Source: an uncultured Dorea sp. (GTDB taxonomy: Bacteria; Bacillota; Clostridia; Lachnospirales; Lachnospiraceae). From it: a stretch of DNA of 26,612 nt. The notes under the pieces were generated by a model. The model did no database searches. It was not told the DNA's origin and saw only the letters and a program-made list of their open reading frames with translations. The stretch is from assembly GCA_910577685.1 (NCBI GenBank), contig CAJTOH010000050.1, positions 1 through 26,612 of the forward strand. The letters run 5' to 3'. Below, one piece after another: positions 6,909 through 14,802 of this stretch; the stretch's first letter is position 1, and every line of letters begins with the position of its first letter. The translations under genes and the position numbers were made by a program.

Positions 6909-9107
6909 ATGGGAATTATTTATAACGAAACGTCAAAAACCATCACCTTACACACAAGACATACGTCTTATCAGATGAAGATCGGCAATCTGGATTATCT
7001 CCTTCATCTTTATTACGGACCGTCTATCCAAGATGCGGATATGTCCTACCAGATTATGCAGTATGATCGGGGATTCTCCGGAAACCCTTACGAATCCAGA
7101 GACGAACGCACCTTCTCGCTGGACGCGCAGCCTCAGGAGTTCAGTACCCAGCAGCAGGGGGATTTCCGCACTTCAAGCATCGAAGTCGTCAACGGAGACG
7201 GCAGTTACTCTTACCATGGGAAAGCCGTTAGTTATAAGATCAGCAAAGGAAAGTACCAGTTAGATACCCTCCCCTGCGTATTTGCCACAGAAAACGACAC
7301 CGCAGAGACGCTTGAAGTCACCCTATCAGATGAGGTAAGCCATGTGCAGGTAGTCCTTCTCTACAGCGTCTTCGAGGAGGCGGATATCATAACAAGGGCA
7401 GTAAAAGTCGTCAATTCCGGCGATACCTCCATACATTTGAAAAAGATCATGTCCGTCTGCGTTGACTTCCTGAACGGGCGGAACTTCGACTTAGTGAGCC
7501 TTCCGGGGCGGTACGGTCAGGAGCGGCAGGTGGAACGCCAGCGCATGACCCACCACATCCACACCATCGGCAGCGTCCGCGGCTCTTCCAGCCACCAGCA
7601 GAACCCGTTTGTAATCCTCTGCGATAAGGAGGCCACGGAAGATTATGGGAAATGCTATGGTTTCTCCCTGATGTACAGCGGTAATTTCCTTGCGGAAGCG
7701 GAACTGGATCAGTACGACCAGTTACGTCTGGTAATGGGAATCCATCCCAAGCAGTTTGTATATGAATTAAAACCACAGGAAGTTTTCGAAGGCCCGGAAG
7801 TTGTCATGGCATTTACCGAACGCGGTTTTACCGGACTTTCCCACCTGTACCATGATTTCTACCGGACAAACCTCTGCAAGAGCAAGTTCGTACAGGACGT
7901 AAAACGCCCCGTACTGATCAATAGCTGGGAAGCCGCCTTCATGGATTTCGACGATGTGAAGCTGGTGGAGATTGCCAAAGCCGCGAAGAACATGGGCGTC
8001 GACCTGCTGGTCATGGACGACGGCTGGTTCGGCAAACGCGACGACGATAACAGCGGCCTTGGAGACTGGTACGTGAATCAGGATAAGATCAAATGCGGAT
8101 TACATAAGCTTGTGGAACAGATCAACGATCTGGGCATGAAGTTCGGCATATGGTTCGAGCCGGAGATGGTTTCGGAGGACAGCGACCTATACCGGGCGCA
8201 TCCTGAATGGGCTATGCAGATTCCGGGACGCCATGCCGTACGCAGCCGTAACCAGATGGCTCTGGACATGAGCAGGCGCGACGTACAGGATTACCTGATC
8301 GAACAGGTCAACGCCATTTTGGACGACGCGAATATCTTCTATGTGAAGTGGGACATCAACCGATCCCTTGCGGATATTTGGTCCAACGAACTGCCGGCCG
8401 AAAGACAGGGGGAAGTTTACCATAGGTATATTCTTGGACTTTACAGGGTAATGGACAACATCATCAAGACCCACCCGGATATCCTCTTTGAGGGATGCTC
8501 CGGCGGCGGCGGACGGTATGACGCGGCAATGCTCCACTACTATCCGCAGTATTGGGTCAGCGACAACAACCACCCCATTGACCGGCTGAAACTCCACTAC
8601 GGAACCTCCTTCGTGTATCCGGTCTGCACTATGGGCGCGCACATTTCGGACAGCGGCAAATTCGTTCCCATCAAGACAAAGGCTGTTGTCGCCATGTGCG
8701 GGACTTTCGGGTATGAGCTGGACGCGACACATCTGTCCAAGGAAGAGCAGGAGATCTGCAGGGAGCAGAGCGATTTGTTCCGCAAGTATTATCCGTTGAT
8801 CATAAAAGGAGATTATTACCGGCTGACCAATCCTTTTGAGATTGGAAATATGACCGCATGGCAGCATGTATCCAAGGACCGGTCGGAATCTTTGCTGAGC
8901 GTCGTTGTCACCAGCCTGACCTGCAACGGCCCTCAGGAATATATCCGTGCGAAAGGGCTTGCTCCCGACGCAATGTACACCGTCAACGACGGCAAGAAAC
9001 TTTATTCCGGCTCAGCGCTTATGAACGCCGGACTTCCTATTAACAGGGAAGTGGATGATTACACTTCATTCCAGTTCTATCTGAAAAGGCAAGGCAGGAG
9101 CAGTTAA
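6909..9107 (+). CDS. Alpha-galactosidase, glycoside hydrolase family 36
   Basis: This 732-residue cytoplasmic enzyme should hydrolyse terminal alpha-1,6-galactose from melibiose, raffinose or stachyose. It has the GH36 plan: an N-terminal beta-sandwich, then a TIM barrel starting around RPVLINSWEAAFMDF, with LVMDDGWFGKRDDD, KFGIWFEPEMV, VKWDINR and SDNNHPIDRL. D482 in KWD is the nucleophile and D552 in SDNN the acid/base; the 70-residue spacing equals that of characterised homologues. No signal peptide is seen. The frame opens at 6879, but AGGAGG (6891-6896) lies 12 nt before the ATG at 6909, so the later start is used. No sugar transporter or regulator adjoins it, so it appears to be a stand-alone gene. 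Substrate preference is inferred from the family. Confidence 0.93.
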   Translation: MGIIYNETSKTITLHTRHTSYQMKIGNLDYLLHLYYGPSIQDADMSYQIMQYDRGFSGNPYESRDERTFSLDAQPQEFSTQQQGDFRTSSIEVVNGDGSYSYHGKAVSYKISKGKYQLDTLPCVFATENDTAETLEVTLSDEVSHVQVVLLYSVFEEADIITRAVKVVNSGDTSIHLKKIMSVCVDFLNGRNFDLVSLPGRYGQERQVERQRMTHHIHTIGSVRGSSSHQQNPFVILCDKEATEDYGKCYGFSLMYSGNFLAEAELDQYDQLRLVMGIHPKQFVYELKPQEVFEGPEVVMAFTERGFTGLSHLYHDFYRTNLCKSKFVQDVKRPVLINSWEAAFMDFDDVKLVEIAKAAKNMGVDLLVMDDGWFGKRDDDNSGLGDWYVNQDKIKCGLHKLVEQINDLGMKFGIWFEPEMVSEDSDLYRAHPEWAMQIPGRHAVRSRNQMALDMSRRDVQDYLIEQVNAILDDANIFYVKWDINRSLADIWSNELPAERQGEVYHRYILGLYRVMDNIIKTHPDILFEGCSGGGGRYDAAMLHYYPQYWVSDNNHPIDRLKLHYGTSFVYPVCTMGAHISDSGKFVPIKTKAVVAMCGTFGYELDATHLSKEEQEICREQSDLFRKYYPLIIKGDYYRLTNPFEIGNMTAWQHVSKDRSESLLSVVVTSLTCNGPQEYIRAKGLAPDAMYTVNDGKKLYSGSALMNAGLPINREVDDYTSFQFYLKRQGRSS

Positions 9108-9109
9108 AA

Positions 9110-9235
9110 GAAGTCAAGGGGGCAGCAAAGCGGGAAATTCAATTTGATGAAGATTCTCCCGAACTGTCCCCGGCAATGTTTAAAGCGTTCAGGTGTTCCA
9201 TAGCACAGCGCAACAGAAAAAAGAAGAACACATAG
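9110..9235 (+). pseudogene. 3' remnant of a small antitoxin-like gene
   Basis: Just after the alpha-galactosidase stop, another frame encodes KREIQFDEDSPELSPAMFKA followed by FRCSIAQRNRKKKNT and a TAG stop. The FDEDSPELSPAM..AF pattern with a basic tail resembles the C-terminus of short clostridial antitoxin-like proteins. No start codon exists in this frame, which is closed upstream by a stop inside the preceding gene, so only the end of the gene remains. No toxin partner is visible. The family link is from memory. Confidence 0.45.
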
Positions 9236-9483
9236 AAGTGTTATGAACCAAGTATGCGTCCCCTCCGGATATTCTAGTGGAGCTGACACATTAACCTATA
9301 CATTCAAAACCGAATCAGTTGAAAATAATGTATTCGTCTGATAGAATATCCCCTATTTTTTTAATTATAAGAACTGGCATATTTGCCATAATTTACAATG
9401 GGAACTTTTTCTTATACTTTGATTTCCGTTCCACGTAATTTTTTCCCATACTCCGTGATTTTTCCTATAAAAGATCTAAAGAT

Positions 9484-9537
9484 TTGGAAATATCCTGGCA
9501 TCCGTGGTATAATTGCTTCGTTGAACACTTAAGGAGG
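9484..9537 (+). promoter_or_regulatory. Promoter and ribosome site of the 334-aa gene
   Basis: TTGGAA (9484-9489) and TGGTATAAT (9505-9513, an extended -10) are spaced 18 bp apart. AAGGAGG (9531-9537) lies 8 nt upstream of the ATG at 9546. The stretch 9240-9480 before it is AT-rich and shows no gene. Confidence 0.75.
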
Positions 9538-9545
9538 CACACAGA

Positions 9546-10550
9546 ATGGACGTATACCATGATAACAATATATGGGGAAAAGGCTCGCCTGAAACCAGGC
9601 TGACAGCCCTCCCTGTCAATCACTCTTTCCTTTGGGGAGAACAGGAAATACTTATCCCGGCAGTCTATGTAGGCAAAGCAGGCGCCGCCCTCGATGTATG
9701 CGCAAAAATCCCGATAGAAGATATGGCAGCATTCCTAAAACAATGGGATTATGAGCGGCGGATGTCCCTAAAATCCCCGGAGGAATTTGAACAGATAGAT
9801 GCGGACAACCCCGGAAGCAGGGAATTTGCCGTAGAAATATGCCTTGACGGTACGCCACTGGTGCTCCGCATGAGCAGCAGCCTGAGATGGTATCCGGGAA
9901 ATGTAATCCACATGGGGAATGCCAATCCAGCCAGCGAGGACGGATTTGAAAATAATAAATCTGCCGAGGAATGGATGGGGGCTTATAGTTGCGACAAGGG
10001 ATGCTGCTGGTATTTTGAGCGGCTTTCTTATAATTGGGACGGAGAACCGATACTATCTCCTCAGAAAATATCACTTGCTTTCCGGGCAAACTTAATCTCC
10101 ATCACTGCGGGGCATTTTTCCACTGACGTTTCCTGCGATGGCAAAACGGTAAAGACAGCTCATCCCATAACCGGTCAGGAATACACCTTGACACTGCATA
10201 GTTGCGAACAGATCAGGAACTGCTTCGCAGAAATTGGAGCGAAAGGTGTGGTTTACCCAGAATGCTGCCAGATACTCTCTTACAGCATTGCACCAGAAAT
10301 AGACCGCAGCCTTTTTTGCATCCGCGACTGCGCAGAAGGCGACCACCCCAGAATGGGTGATGCCCAAGGGCATCCGGACGGGTCAAACGGCCCCACAGCA
10401 GTTTTTATGGCCGGAAAAAATGCCGCTCCTGACAAACGGATGGCAGTTTCCTCCCTGCATTTTGAGCCTGTGTCAGAAGTGCAGTGGCGGATGGTATTCC
10501 AGATAAAGCCAAAGAATGATGCGGAAATCAGCTTTCCCATCAATGCATAA
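9546..10550 (+). CDS. Unrecognised 334-aa cytoplasmic protein
   Basis: I do not recognise the family. The gene is intact, with an excellent ribosome site and its own promoter, and ends shortly before a stem-loop. The protein has no signal peptide or membrane segment. It is rich in aromatic residues and cysteine (for example CDKGCCWYFERL and VVYPECCQILSYS) and reads as mostly beta-structured; the segment PVNHSFLWGEQEILIPAVYV is near the start. A loop around 280-295 is rich in Gly, Asp, Pro and His (GDHPRMGDAQGHPDG) and could bind metal or ligand. It lies downstream of the alpha-galactosidase on the same strand, 438 bp away with a separate promoter, so a shared role is possible but unsupported. 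Confidence 0.75.
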   Translation: MDVYHDNNIWGKGSPETRLTALPVNHSFLWGEQEILIPAVYVGKAGAALDVCAKIPIEDMAAFLKQWDYERRMSLKSPEEFEQIDADNPGSREFAVEICLDGTPLVLRMSSSLRWYPGNVIHMGNANPASEDGFENNKSAEEWMGAYSCDKGCCWYFERLSYNWDGEPILSPQKISLAFRANLISITAGHFSTDVSCDGKTVKTAHPITGQEYTLTLHSCEQIRNCFAEIGAKGVVYPECCQILSYSIAPEIDRSLFCIRDCAEGDHPRMGDAQGHPDGSNGPTAVFMAGKNAAPDKRMAVSSLHFEPVSEVQWRMVFQIKPKNDAEISFPINA

Positions 10551-10590
10551 TTCCACACAAATAGCAGCATAAACATTAAGCACACAGAAT

Positions 10591-10622
10591 CCCCCGGAGC
10601 CGTTTTTTCTTTGCTCCGGGGG
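10591..10622. terminator. Strong GC-rich stem-loop between convergent genes
   Basis: A perfect 10-bp stem, CCCCCGGAGC (10591-10600) with GCTCCGGGGG (10613-10622), closes a T-rich 12-nt loop. There is no U-run on either side. It lies 41 nt after the 334-aa gene and faces a minus-strand gene remnant, so it may act as a weak terminator for either side. Confidence 0.55.
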
Positions 10623-10631
10623 ACTATATTC

Positions 10632-10826
10632 TTATGCCGTTATCTTCATCCTGTTCTTGAAAGTGAAGGGAAGGTCCTCCCTGCTGTACACCGTGGCATG
10701 CTCCACAAGGCTGTTTTCACTCCATCCCTCTGCCACATTTACCACAATTAGTTCCGAGTAGATATTGGACTTCGACTTGTAGCGTAGCCTTATCCCTAAT
10801 TGTAGCCTGATGTAGAAAGCGACCAC
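10632..10826 (-). pseudogene. Unrecognised 3' gene remnant
   Basis: A 64-residue minus-strand frame ends with SLVEHATVYSREDLPFTFKN and RMKITA, which looks like a native C-terminus. The start (MVAFYIRLQLGIRLRYK) has no ribosome site, and other fragments follow directly upstream. The strong stem-loop at 10591-10622 sits 10 nt past its stop, as expected for a gene end. I do not recognise the family. Confidence 0.35.
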
Positions 10827-11113
10827 CCAGACATAGAGCAGCCGCTTCTTCCACTAATCATCTTTCTTATTCCTCCGGTCAACATAAGTCAGAATTACAA
10901 AGATATTTCCCTCAGCCCTCCTTTAACAGAGGCTATTTTAATGACCGGCTCAAGCGCCCGATCCCGGTAAATATCCTCACACGTCAAAGACTGAAACGCC
11001 TTTTTGAAAATATTTTTTCTCCTGATAACCGTAAGGGAAGATTTCAGGAGCCACAGGCAGTTGAAGCGGCAAATGCTTTTATTTTTCTTGTAGAAAAATA
11101 CTTTCATAATTAA
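10811..11113 (+). pseudogene. Unrecognised C-terminal gene fragment (start-less)
   Basis: This plus-strand frame stays open for 100 codons between TGA (10808-10810) and TAA (11111-11113) but has no start codon. The translation contains SELQRYFPQPSFNRGYFNDR, then LKRPIPVNILTRQRLKRLFE and EAANAFIFLVEKYFHN, a regular amphipathic pattern typical of real protein. It overlaps a minus-strand frame (10895-11107) that looks less protein-like. It runs in the same direction as, and slightly overlaps, the STAND fragment that follows. It is probably the 3' part of a gene whose start was lost. The family is not recognised. Confidence 0.4.
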
Positions 11114-11576
11114 TCTATCTGTCTGGGAAAATAATTACACAACAGATAACAGCACCAGTCGCTCCCATCTGCTTTCTTGTCTCGATCTGATTCTGGGGGC
11201 GTTAGAAGGAGTCGAGGTATTGCCGTCAGAAAAGATTGCCGATTCCCTAAATAATTATATGGCAGAAATCCGTTCTGTCGAAAATATGCCTGCTGCCACA
11301 TATCCAAAACTACTGTCCTTTGCACCCTGCCAGCAGACCGCCAACTTTTGGGGCCGCCAAAATGCGATATCTTTCCTGATGGAACAGCTACTTTCCAGAC
11401 AGTCCTGCTATTTACACGGAATAGGCGGTATTGGTAAAACTGAAATTGCAAAATCTGTTCTGAAGCAGATTTTAAGCATGACATCTTTATTGCACACCTT
11501 TTTTGACAGGGTATTCTTTTGTAGTTGGGGGAATATCCTGTCTGTTTTTGATATTTGGACAAATATTTTATATTGA
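11094..11576 (+). pseudogene. Truncated STAND (NB-ARC-like) NTPase fragment
   Basis: An open frame without a credible start encodes LSVWENNYTTDNSTSRSHLL, then an alpha-helical linker, then FWGRQNAISFLMEQLLSRQS and a P-loop in CYLHGIGGIGKTEIAKSVLK. The WGR..e...L....L.GiGGiGKTe order is the start of an NB-ARC/STAND ATPase module. The preceding VWENNYTT resembles the end of an HTH_XRE domain, so the original may have been an HTH-STAND regulator or defence protein. After KQILSM the sequence becomes unrelated and stops, removing Walker B, the winged helix and the repeat sensor domain. Both ends are missing, so it is a dead fragment. Confidence 0.6.
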
Positions 11577-11629
11577 GTTATGGTGCGGTGTCTGCCTGTC
11601 GATATATTATGTAAAAGGAGGTCGTAACT

Positions 11630-12586
11630 ATGAGTCAATGTACCTGTTCATACTCTACGGGTTGTCAGCCGATTACTCCCTGGATGGATAAGATTACTTC
11701 CGCACAGATGGAACAGATTAGAAAGAATTTTTCATCTGTGAAGCCGATGAATGATAAACCTTTCGCACTCCCAGAAGGTGCCCCTGCGGCGCCCGTAAAG
11801 CCGTCTCCTGTGGTGATAGAATTAGGAAATGTGGCGCCATTTCGCACAGGGTATGCCAGAATTGATAATGCGATTACAGATGCTTTAAGAGGTAAGAGCC
11901 AGGAATTGAAAGACAGTGTCTATGATATTATCAGGAGTGATTTCCTGCCGAATAATGTCCATGGTGTTGAGGAGACAGACTGTTTGGCGCGAATTAGTTT
12001 AGGAGTTGAGAAAGCAGAGTATCTTGCAAACCAATTCATAGATGAAGCTTCGAGAGACTCCTTCATGGAGGCAATGAAATCTATCGCCAGAATTGGCATG
12101 GAAGGCAAGAGGGTGGGCTCCTGTAAGATGGAATATCAGGTAAAGCATGTAATCGGTCTGGATGGGAATGGTTACGTGCATGAGGACAGCAGGGGTGAGA
12201 TTAATTATGCTATGGAAAAGTATTCTCCTGAGACTTATGCCGAGTACAAGAAGCTGCTTAATTCCTCCGGTGAGGACACGATGGAGTCGGCCATGTTTTC
12301 AATTCGGTGGGGGATTAAGAATTTTGAACTGGTTGCCGCAGGCAGACCAGGGTATCAGAAGTATCAGGATGAGCAGTATGAGAAATTGTATCAGGTAAAG
12401 CTGGACCGTACATTTTCCGGTTCAGATACCAGCAGTAAAGAGAAGTTTCTGGCGTCAATCAAGGAGAAGCTTGAGGCCAACAGGAATCTTCAGCTTGACC
12501 TTTTTATGAATCAGCTTGCACAGATGACAAAGGCGCCTGGCGGGTATCTGGTGAGCAGAAGGATGGTTTTGTCTGGTCGGGCTTAA
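11630..12586 (+). CDS. Unrecognised 318-aa protein with Cys-containing N-terminus
   Basis: The gene is intact with an excellent AAAGGAGGT 7 nt before the ATG, but I do not recognise its family. The first dozen residues carry three cysteines (MSQCTCSYSTGC), and a Pro/Ala linker follows (LPEGAPAAPVKPSPV). From about residue 70 on, the protein is mostly helical and charged, with segments such as ARISLGVEKAEYLANQFIDE and ESAMFSIRWGIKNFELV. No membrane segment or signal peptide is seen, and the N-terminus lacks a lipobox. It lies in a mosaic of gene fragments and is followed 1 nt later by a DUF1847 remnant, so its surroundings are rearranged while the gene itself appears preserved. No clear promoter can be assigned. 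Confidence 0.7.
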   Translation: MSQCTCSYSTGCQPITPWMDKITSAQMEQIRKNFSSVKPMNDKPFALPEGAPAAPVKPSPVVIELGNVAPFRTGYARIDNAITDALRGKSQELKDSVYDIIRSDFLPNNVHGVEETDCLARISLGVEKAEYLANQFIDEASRDSFMEAMKSIARIGMEGKRVGSCKMEYQVKHVIGLDGNGYVHEDSRGEINYAMEKYSPETYAEYKKLLNSSGEDTMESAMFSIRWGIKNFELVAAGRPGYQKYQDEQYEKLYQVKLDRTFSGSDTSSKEKFLASIKEKLEANRNLQLDLFMNQLAQMTKAPGGYLVSRRMVLSGRA

Positions 12587-12587
12587 T

Positions 12588-12800
12588 ATGTGCAACCCAA
12601 TCCTGCAGGCAAAGATGCTGAACCATGCGAAAACAGATCTTAACGTGGTAGTCGGTCTGTGCGTAGGACATGACAGTTTATTCTATAAGTATTCAGAGGC
12701 TTTGACCACGACGGCTGTGACGAAGGATCGGGTACTTGGGCATAATCCGGCAGCAGCATTGTATACGGCGGATTCATATTATAAGAAGCTTATGGAGTAA
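12588..12800 (+). pseudogene. C-terminal fragment of a DUF1847 protein
   Basis: The 70-residue frame begins MCNPILQAKMLNHAKTDLNV and continues VVGLCVGHDSLFYKYSEALT and KDRVLGHNPAAALYT, which match the C-terminal third of DUF1847 metal-binding proteins (about 200 residues). The N-terminal cysteine-rich part is missing. The ATG is 1 nt after the previous stop and has no ribosome site, so it is unlikely to be translated except by coupling. The junction lies exactly where the conserved CNP motif starts. Confidence 0.7.
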
Positions 12801-12828
12801 GAATTTTTCGACAGGCGGTGATAACAAT

Positions 12829-14412
12829 ATGGGAGGGAGAAGGAAATTTAATATAACAGGGCTTTGTGTTCCGTGTAAGCATTATATGGTTGATATCAGT
12901 ACGAAGCTTGATCAGATTATTGAACAATACATTAAAAATGAGGAATATTTTACAATAAACAGAGCAAGACAATATGGAAAAACGACACTCCTTGAACTTC
13001 TGTATCAACGTTTGAAAGAGGATTACATTGTAATAGATATAAGCTTTGAAGGTAAGGAGGATTATTTCAGAACATTAGACACTTTAACGCAAGGGCTTTT
13101 CTTTGAATTTCAAAAATCTTTGAAAAGGGCGGCGCATCCCGACTTGGCGCAGATTTTTGAAGAATCCGGTAAAGATATTCTTCCGCTGCGTAATCTCGGA
13201 GAACGTATTTCCCTACTTTGTGAACGGGCAGAAAAGAAAGTGATTTTAATGGTAGATGAAGTGGATAAGGCGGCTGATTATCAGATGTTTCTGTCGTTTC
13301 TTGGATTACTCAGGGATAAATATATGATGTTCCAAAAGGGGAGAGAAGAAGCTTTCAGTAGTGTTGTTCTGGCGGGAGTGCATGATATCAAAAATCTTAA
13401 AATAAGAATACGTCCAGAGGAGGATACAAGTTATAACAGCCCATGGAATATTTCGGCAAATTTCTCGGTGGATATGAGCTTTTCACCAGAGGAAATAGAA
13501 ACTATGCTTTTGCAATATGAGAAAGACTGTCATACTGGAATGAACATTTCCAGTATGTCGGAATTATTATATGCATATACGAAGGGTTATCCATTTTTGG
13601 TTAGCTGTCTGTGTAAGTATATTGATGAGACTCCCCTGCCATGGACAGAAGACGGACTTGGGATGGCAGTAAAGATTTTGCTTGGGAGACAAAATACTCT
13701 GTTTGATGATATTATCAAAAATTTGGAAAGATATCAGGGCTTTAAAGATGTAGTGGAAGGTATCCTTCTTAAGGGCGCGGACGTATCGTTTGTCGCTTCT
13801 AATCCGGACGTTGCCAGAGGCGAGATGTATGGAATTTTAAAAAATGAACACGGACATGCGAAAGTGGCTAATCAGATATTTGAGTCATATATCTATGAAT
13901 ATTTTGTATCTATCCATAGTATAAGGAACCTTATGATTTCCCAATATTCGGATAAGTCATTGTATATTGTGGATGGACGGCTTTGTATGGAAAATGTTCT
14001 GCAGAGATTTTCTGCGTTTATGAAGGCAGAATACAGAGATGAGGACTGCGGATTTATCGAACAGCATGGAAGATTGCTATTCCTAAGTTTTCTCCGCCCA
14101 ATTATTAATGGGACAGGACATTACGCTGTTGAAGCTGAAACTCGATGCAATACAAGAATGGATATTGTTGTGTTTTATGGAACGCAGGAATTTATAATTG
14201 AGTTAAAAATCTGGCGGGGAGAGAAATACGAAAAGGATGGATATGAACAATTAGCAGGATATCTGAGAGCGCGAGGTATAAAGAAAGGATATCTTTTGAG
14301 CTTTTGTGATAATAAAAAATCACCCCGCGAGAGTCGTCGGCTGAATTATAAAAGCTGTGAGATATATGAGGTTGTGGTGGCATATAGAGATGTGCCCCTG
14401 GATACACAATAA
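12829..14412 (+). CDS. AAA-ATPase-like protein with C-terminal PD-(D/E)XK nuclease-type domain
   Basis: This 527-residue protein pairs an N-terminal AAA (STAND-like) ATPase with a PD-(D/E)XK domain. The P-loop reads NRARQYGKTTLLELL (residues 44-58), and Walker B is KVILMVDEVDKA with D143 and E144. The C-terminal site has RMDIVVF with D445 and EFIIELKIWRG with E458 and K460, the DxxxExK core, so catalysis is plausible. Related proteins (AAA_35 or AAA-ATPase_like with PDDEXK_9) are common in anaerobes and are widely suspected of mobile or defence roles; no reaction is established. The frame opens at 12736, but an ATG at 12829 begins the typical MGGRRKFNITG start, preceded by a weak GGCGGTG. It is more AT-rich than the flanking redox genes and ends by a hairpin that cuts into an ABC exporter gene. 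Confidence 0.85.
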   Translation: MGGRRKFNITGLCVPCKHYMVDISTKLDQIIEQYIKNEEYFTINRARQYGKTTLLELLYQRLKEDYIVIDISFEGKEDYFRTLDTLTQGLFFEFQKSLKRAAHPDLAQIFEESGKDILPLRNLGERISLLCERAEKKVILMVDEVDKAADYQMFLSFLGLLRDKYMMFQKGREEAFSSVVLAGVHDIKNLKIRIRPEEDTSYNSPWNISANFSVDMSFSPEEIETMLLQYEKDCHTGMNISSMSELLYAYTKGYPFLVSCLCKYIDETPLPWTEDGLGMAVKILLGRQNTLFDDIIKNLERYQGFKDVVEGILLKGADVSFVASNPDVARGEMYGILKNEHGHAKVANQIFESYIYEYFVSIHSIRNLMISQYSDKSLYIVDGRLCMENVLQRFSAFMKAEYRDEDCGFIEQHGRLLFLSFLRPIINGTGHYAVEAETRCNTRMDIVVFYGTQEFIIELKIWRGEKYEKDGYEQLAGYLRARGIKKGYLLSFCDNKKSPRESRRLNYKSCEIYEVVVAYRDVPLDTQ

Positions 14413-14788
14413 CAGGTCTGTGGGGAGATGTAATGACCTCATTTCCCCACAGACCCATTTCCAGATTGAATAGTTCCTGTATCCCACTCCTTCTATAAAT
14501 AGAATGCATCCTCTTTTTCATTGGACAGAGCCGCCAGATCTCTGAACGTCTGCTGGTAATCTCCTGCGTATAGGTATCTGCACAAAATGTCAGGGCAAGC
14601 ACCGCCATCGGTGCCTCTAAGGCAATCCCGATCTCCTCTGAGTACGTCATCCCTCTAAGGAGGCTTAAGATTATGACAAAAAATACTGCATAAGCTTGTT
14701 TTTGAAACGGTATACCGTAAATGTCGCTGTCCCCATACTCCGATAGTTTTATTTTTCGGCTGGTAAAGTAAGACAAGGGACTAGTCAT
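14192..14788 (-). pseudogene. Truncated third membrane component of the ABC exporter
   Basis: The gene starts 14 nt after the stop of the second permease. Its first 107 or so residues look native: YFTSRKIKLSEYGDSDIYGI, a hydrophobic stretch QAYAVFFVIILSLLRGM, and VLALTFCADTYTQEITSRRS with EIWRLCPMKKRM. This resembles a conserved Firmicute membrane protein that accompanies ABC-2 exporters. After about residue 107 (near 14465) the frame enters the AAA-ATPase gene's terminator and then antisense coding sequence, so the C-terminal portion is not native. The gene seems to have lost its 3' end when the AAA-ATPase segment arrived. A truncated protein with one or two membrane helices may still be made. 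Confidence 0.6.
14415..14455 (+). terminator. Stem-loop after the AAA-ATPase gene
   Basis: A perfect 12-bp stem, GGTCTGTGGGGA (14415-14426) with TCCCCACAGACC (14444-14455), encloses a 17-nt loop 3 nt after the stop. Only a short CATTT follows, so termination may be moderate. In the minus frame it is read through by the truncated exporter component, which indicates that it came with the incoming gene. Confidence 0.65.
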
Positions 14789-14802
14789 TTATAAAAGCTC
14801 GC

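Noticed and set aside
8187..8867. 226-codon minus-strand frame opposite alpha-galactosidase
   Set aside because: It covers the catalytic barrel of a clear GH36 enzyme; codon shadow.
10895..11107. 70-codon minus-strand frame (MKVFFYKKNKSICRF)
   Set aside because: It lacks a ribosome site, and the plus-strand frame over the same bases gives a more protein-like sequence running in the direction of the neighbouring fragment.
11503..11508. Perfect -35 hexamer TTGACA before the 318-aa gene
   Set aside because: No -10-like sequence occurs at 16-18 bp, and it lies over 120 bp from the start codon.
12736..12828. N-terminal extension of the AAA-ATPase frame
   Set aside because: It overlaps the DUF1847 remnant, has no ribosome site, and family-like sequence begins at the ATG at 12829.
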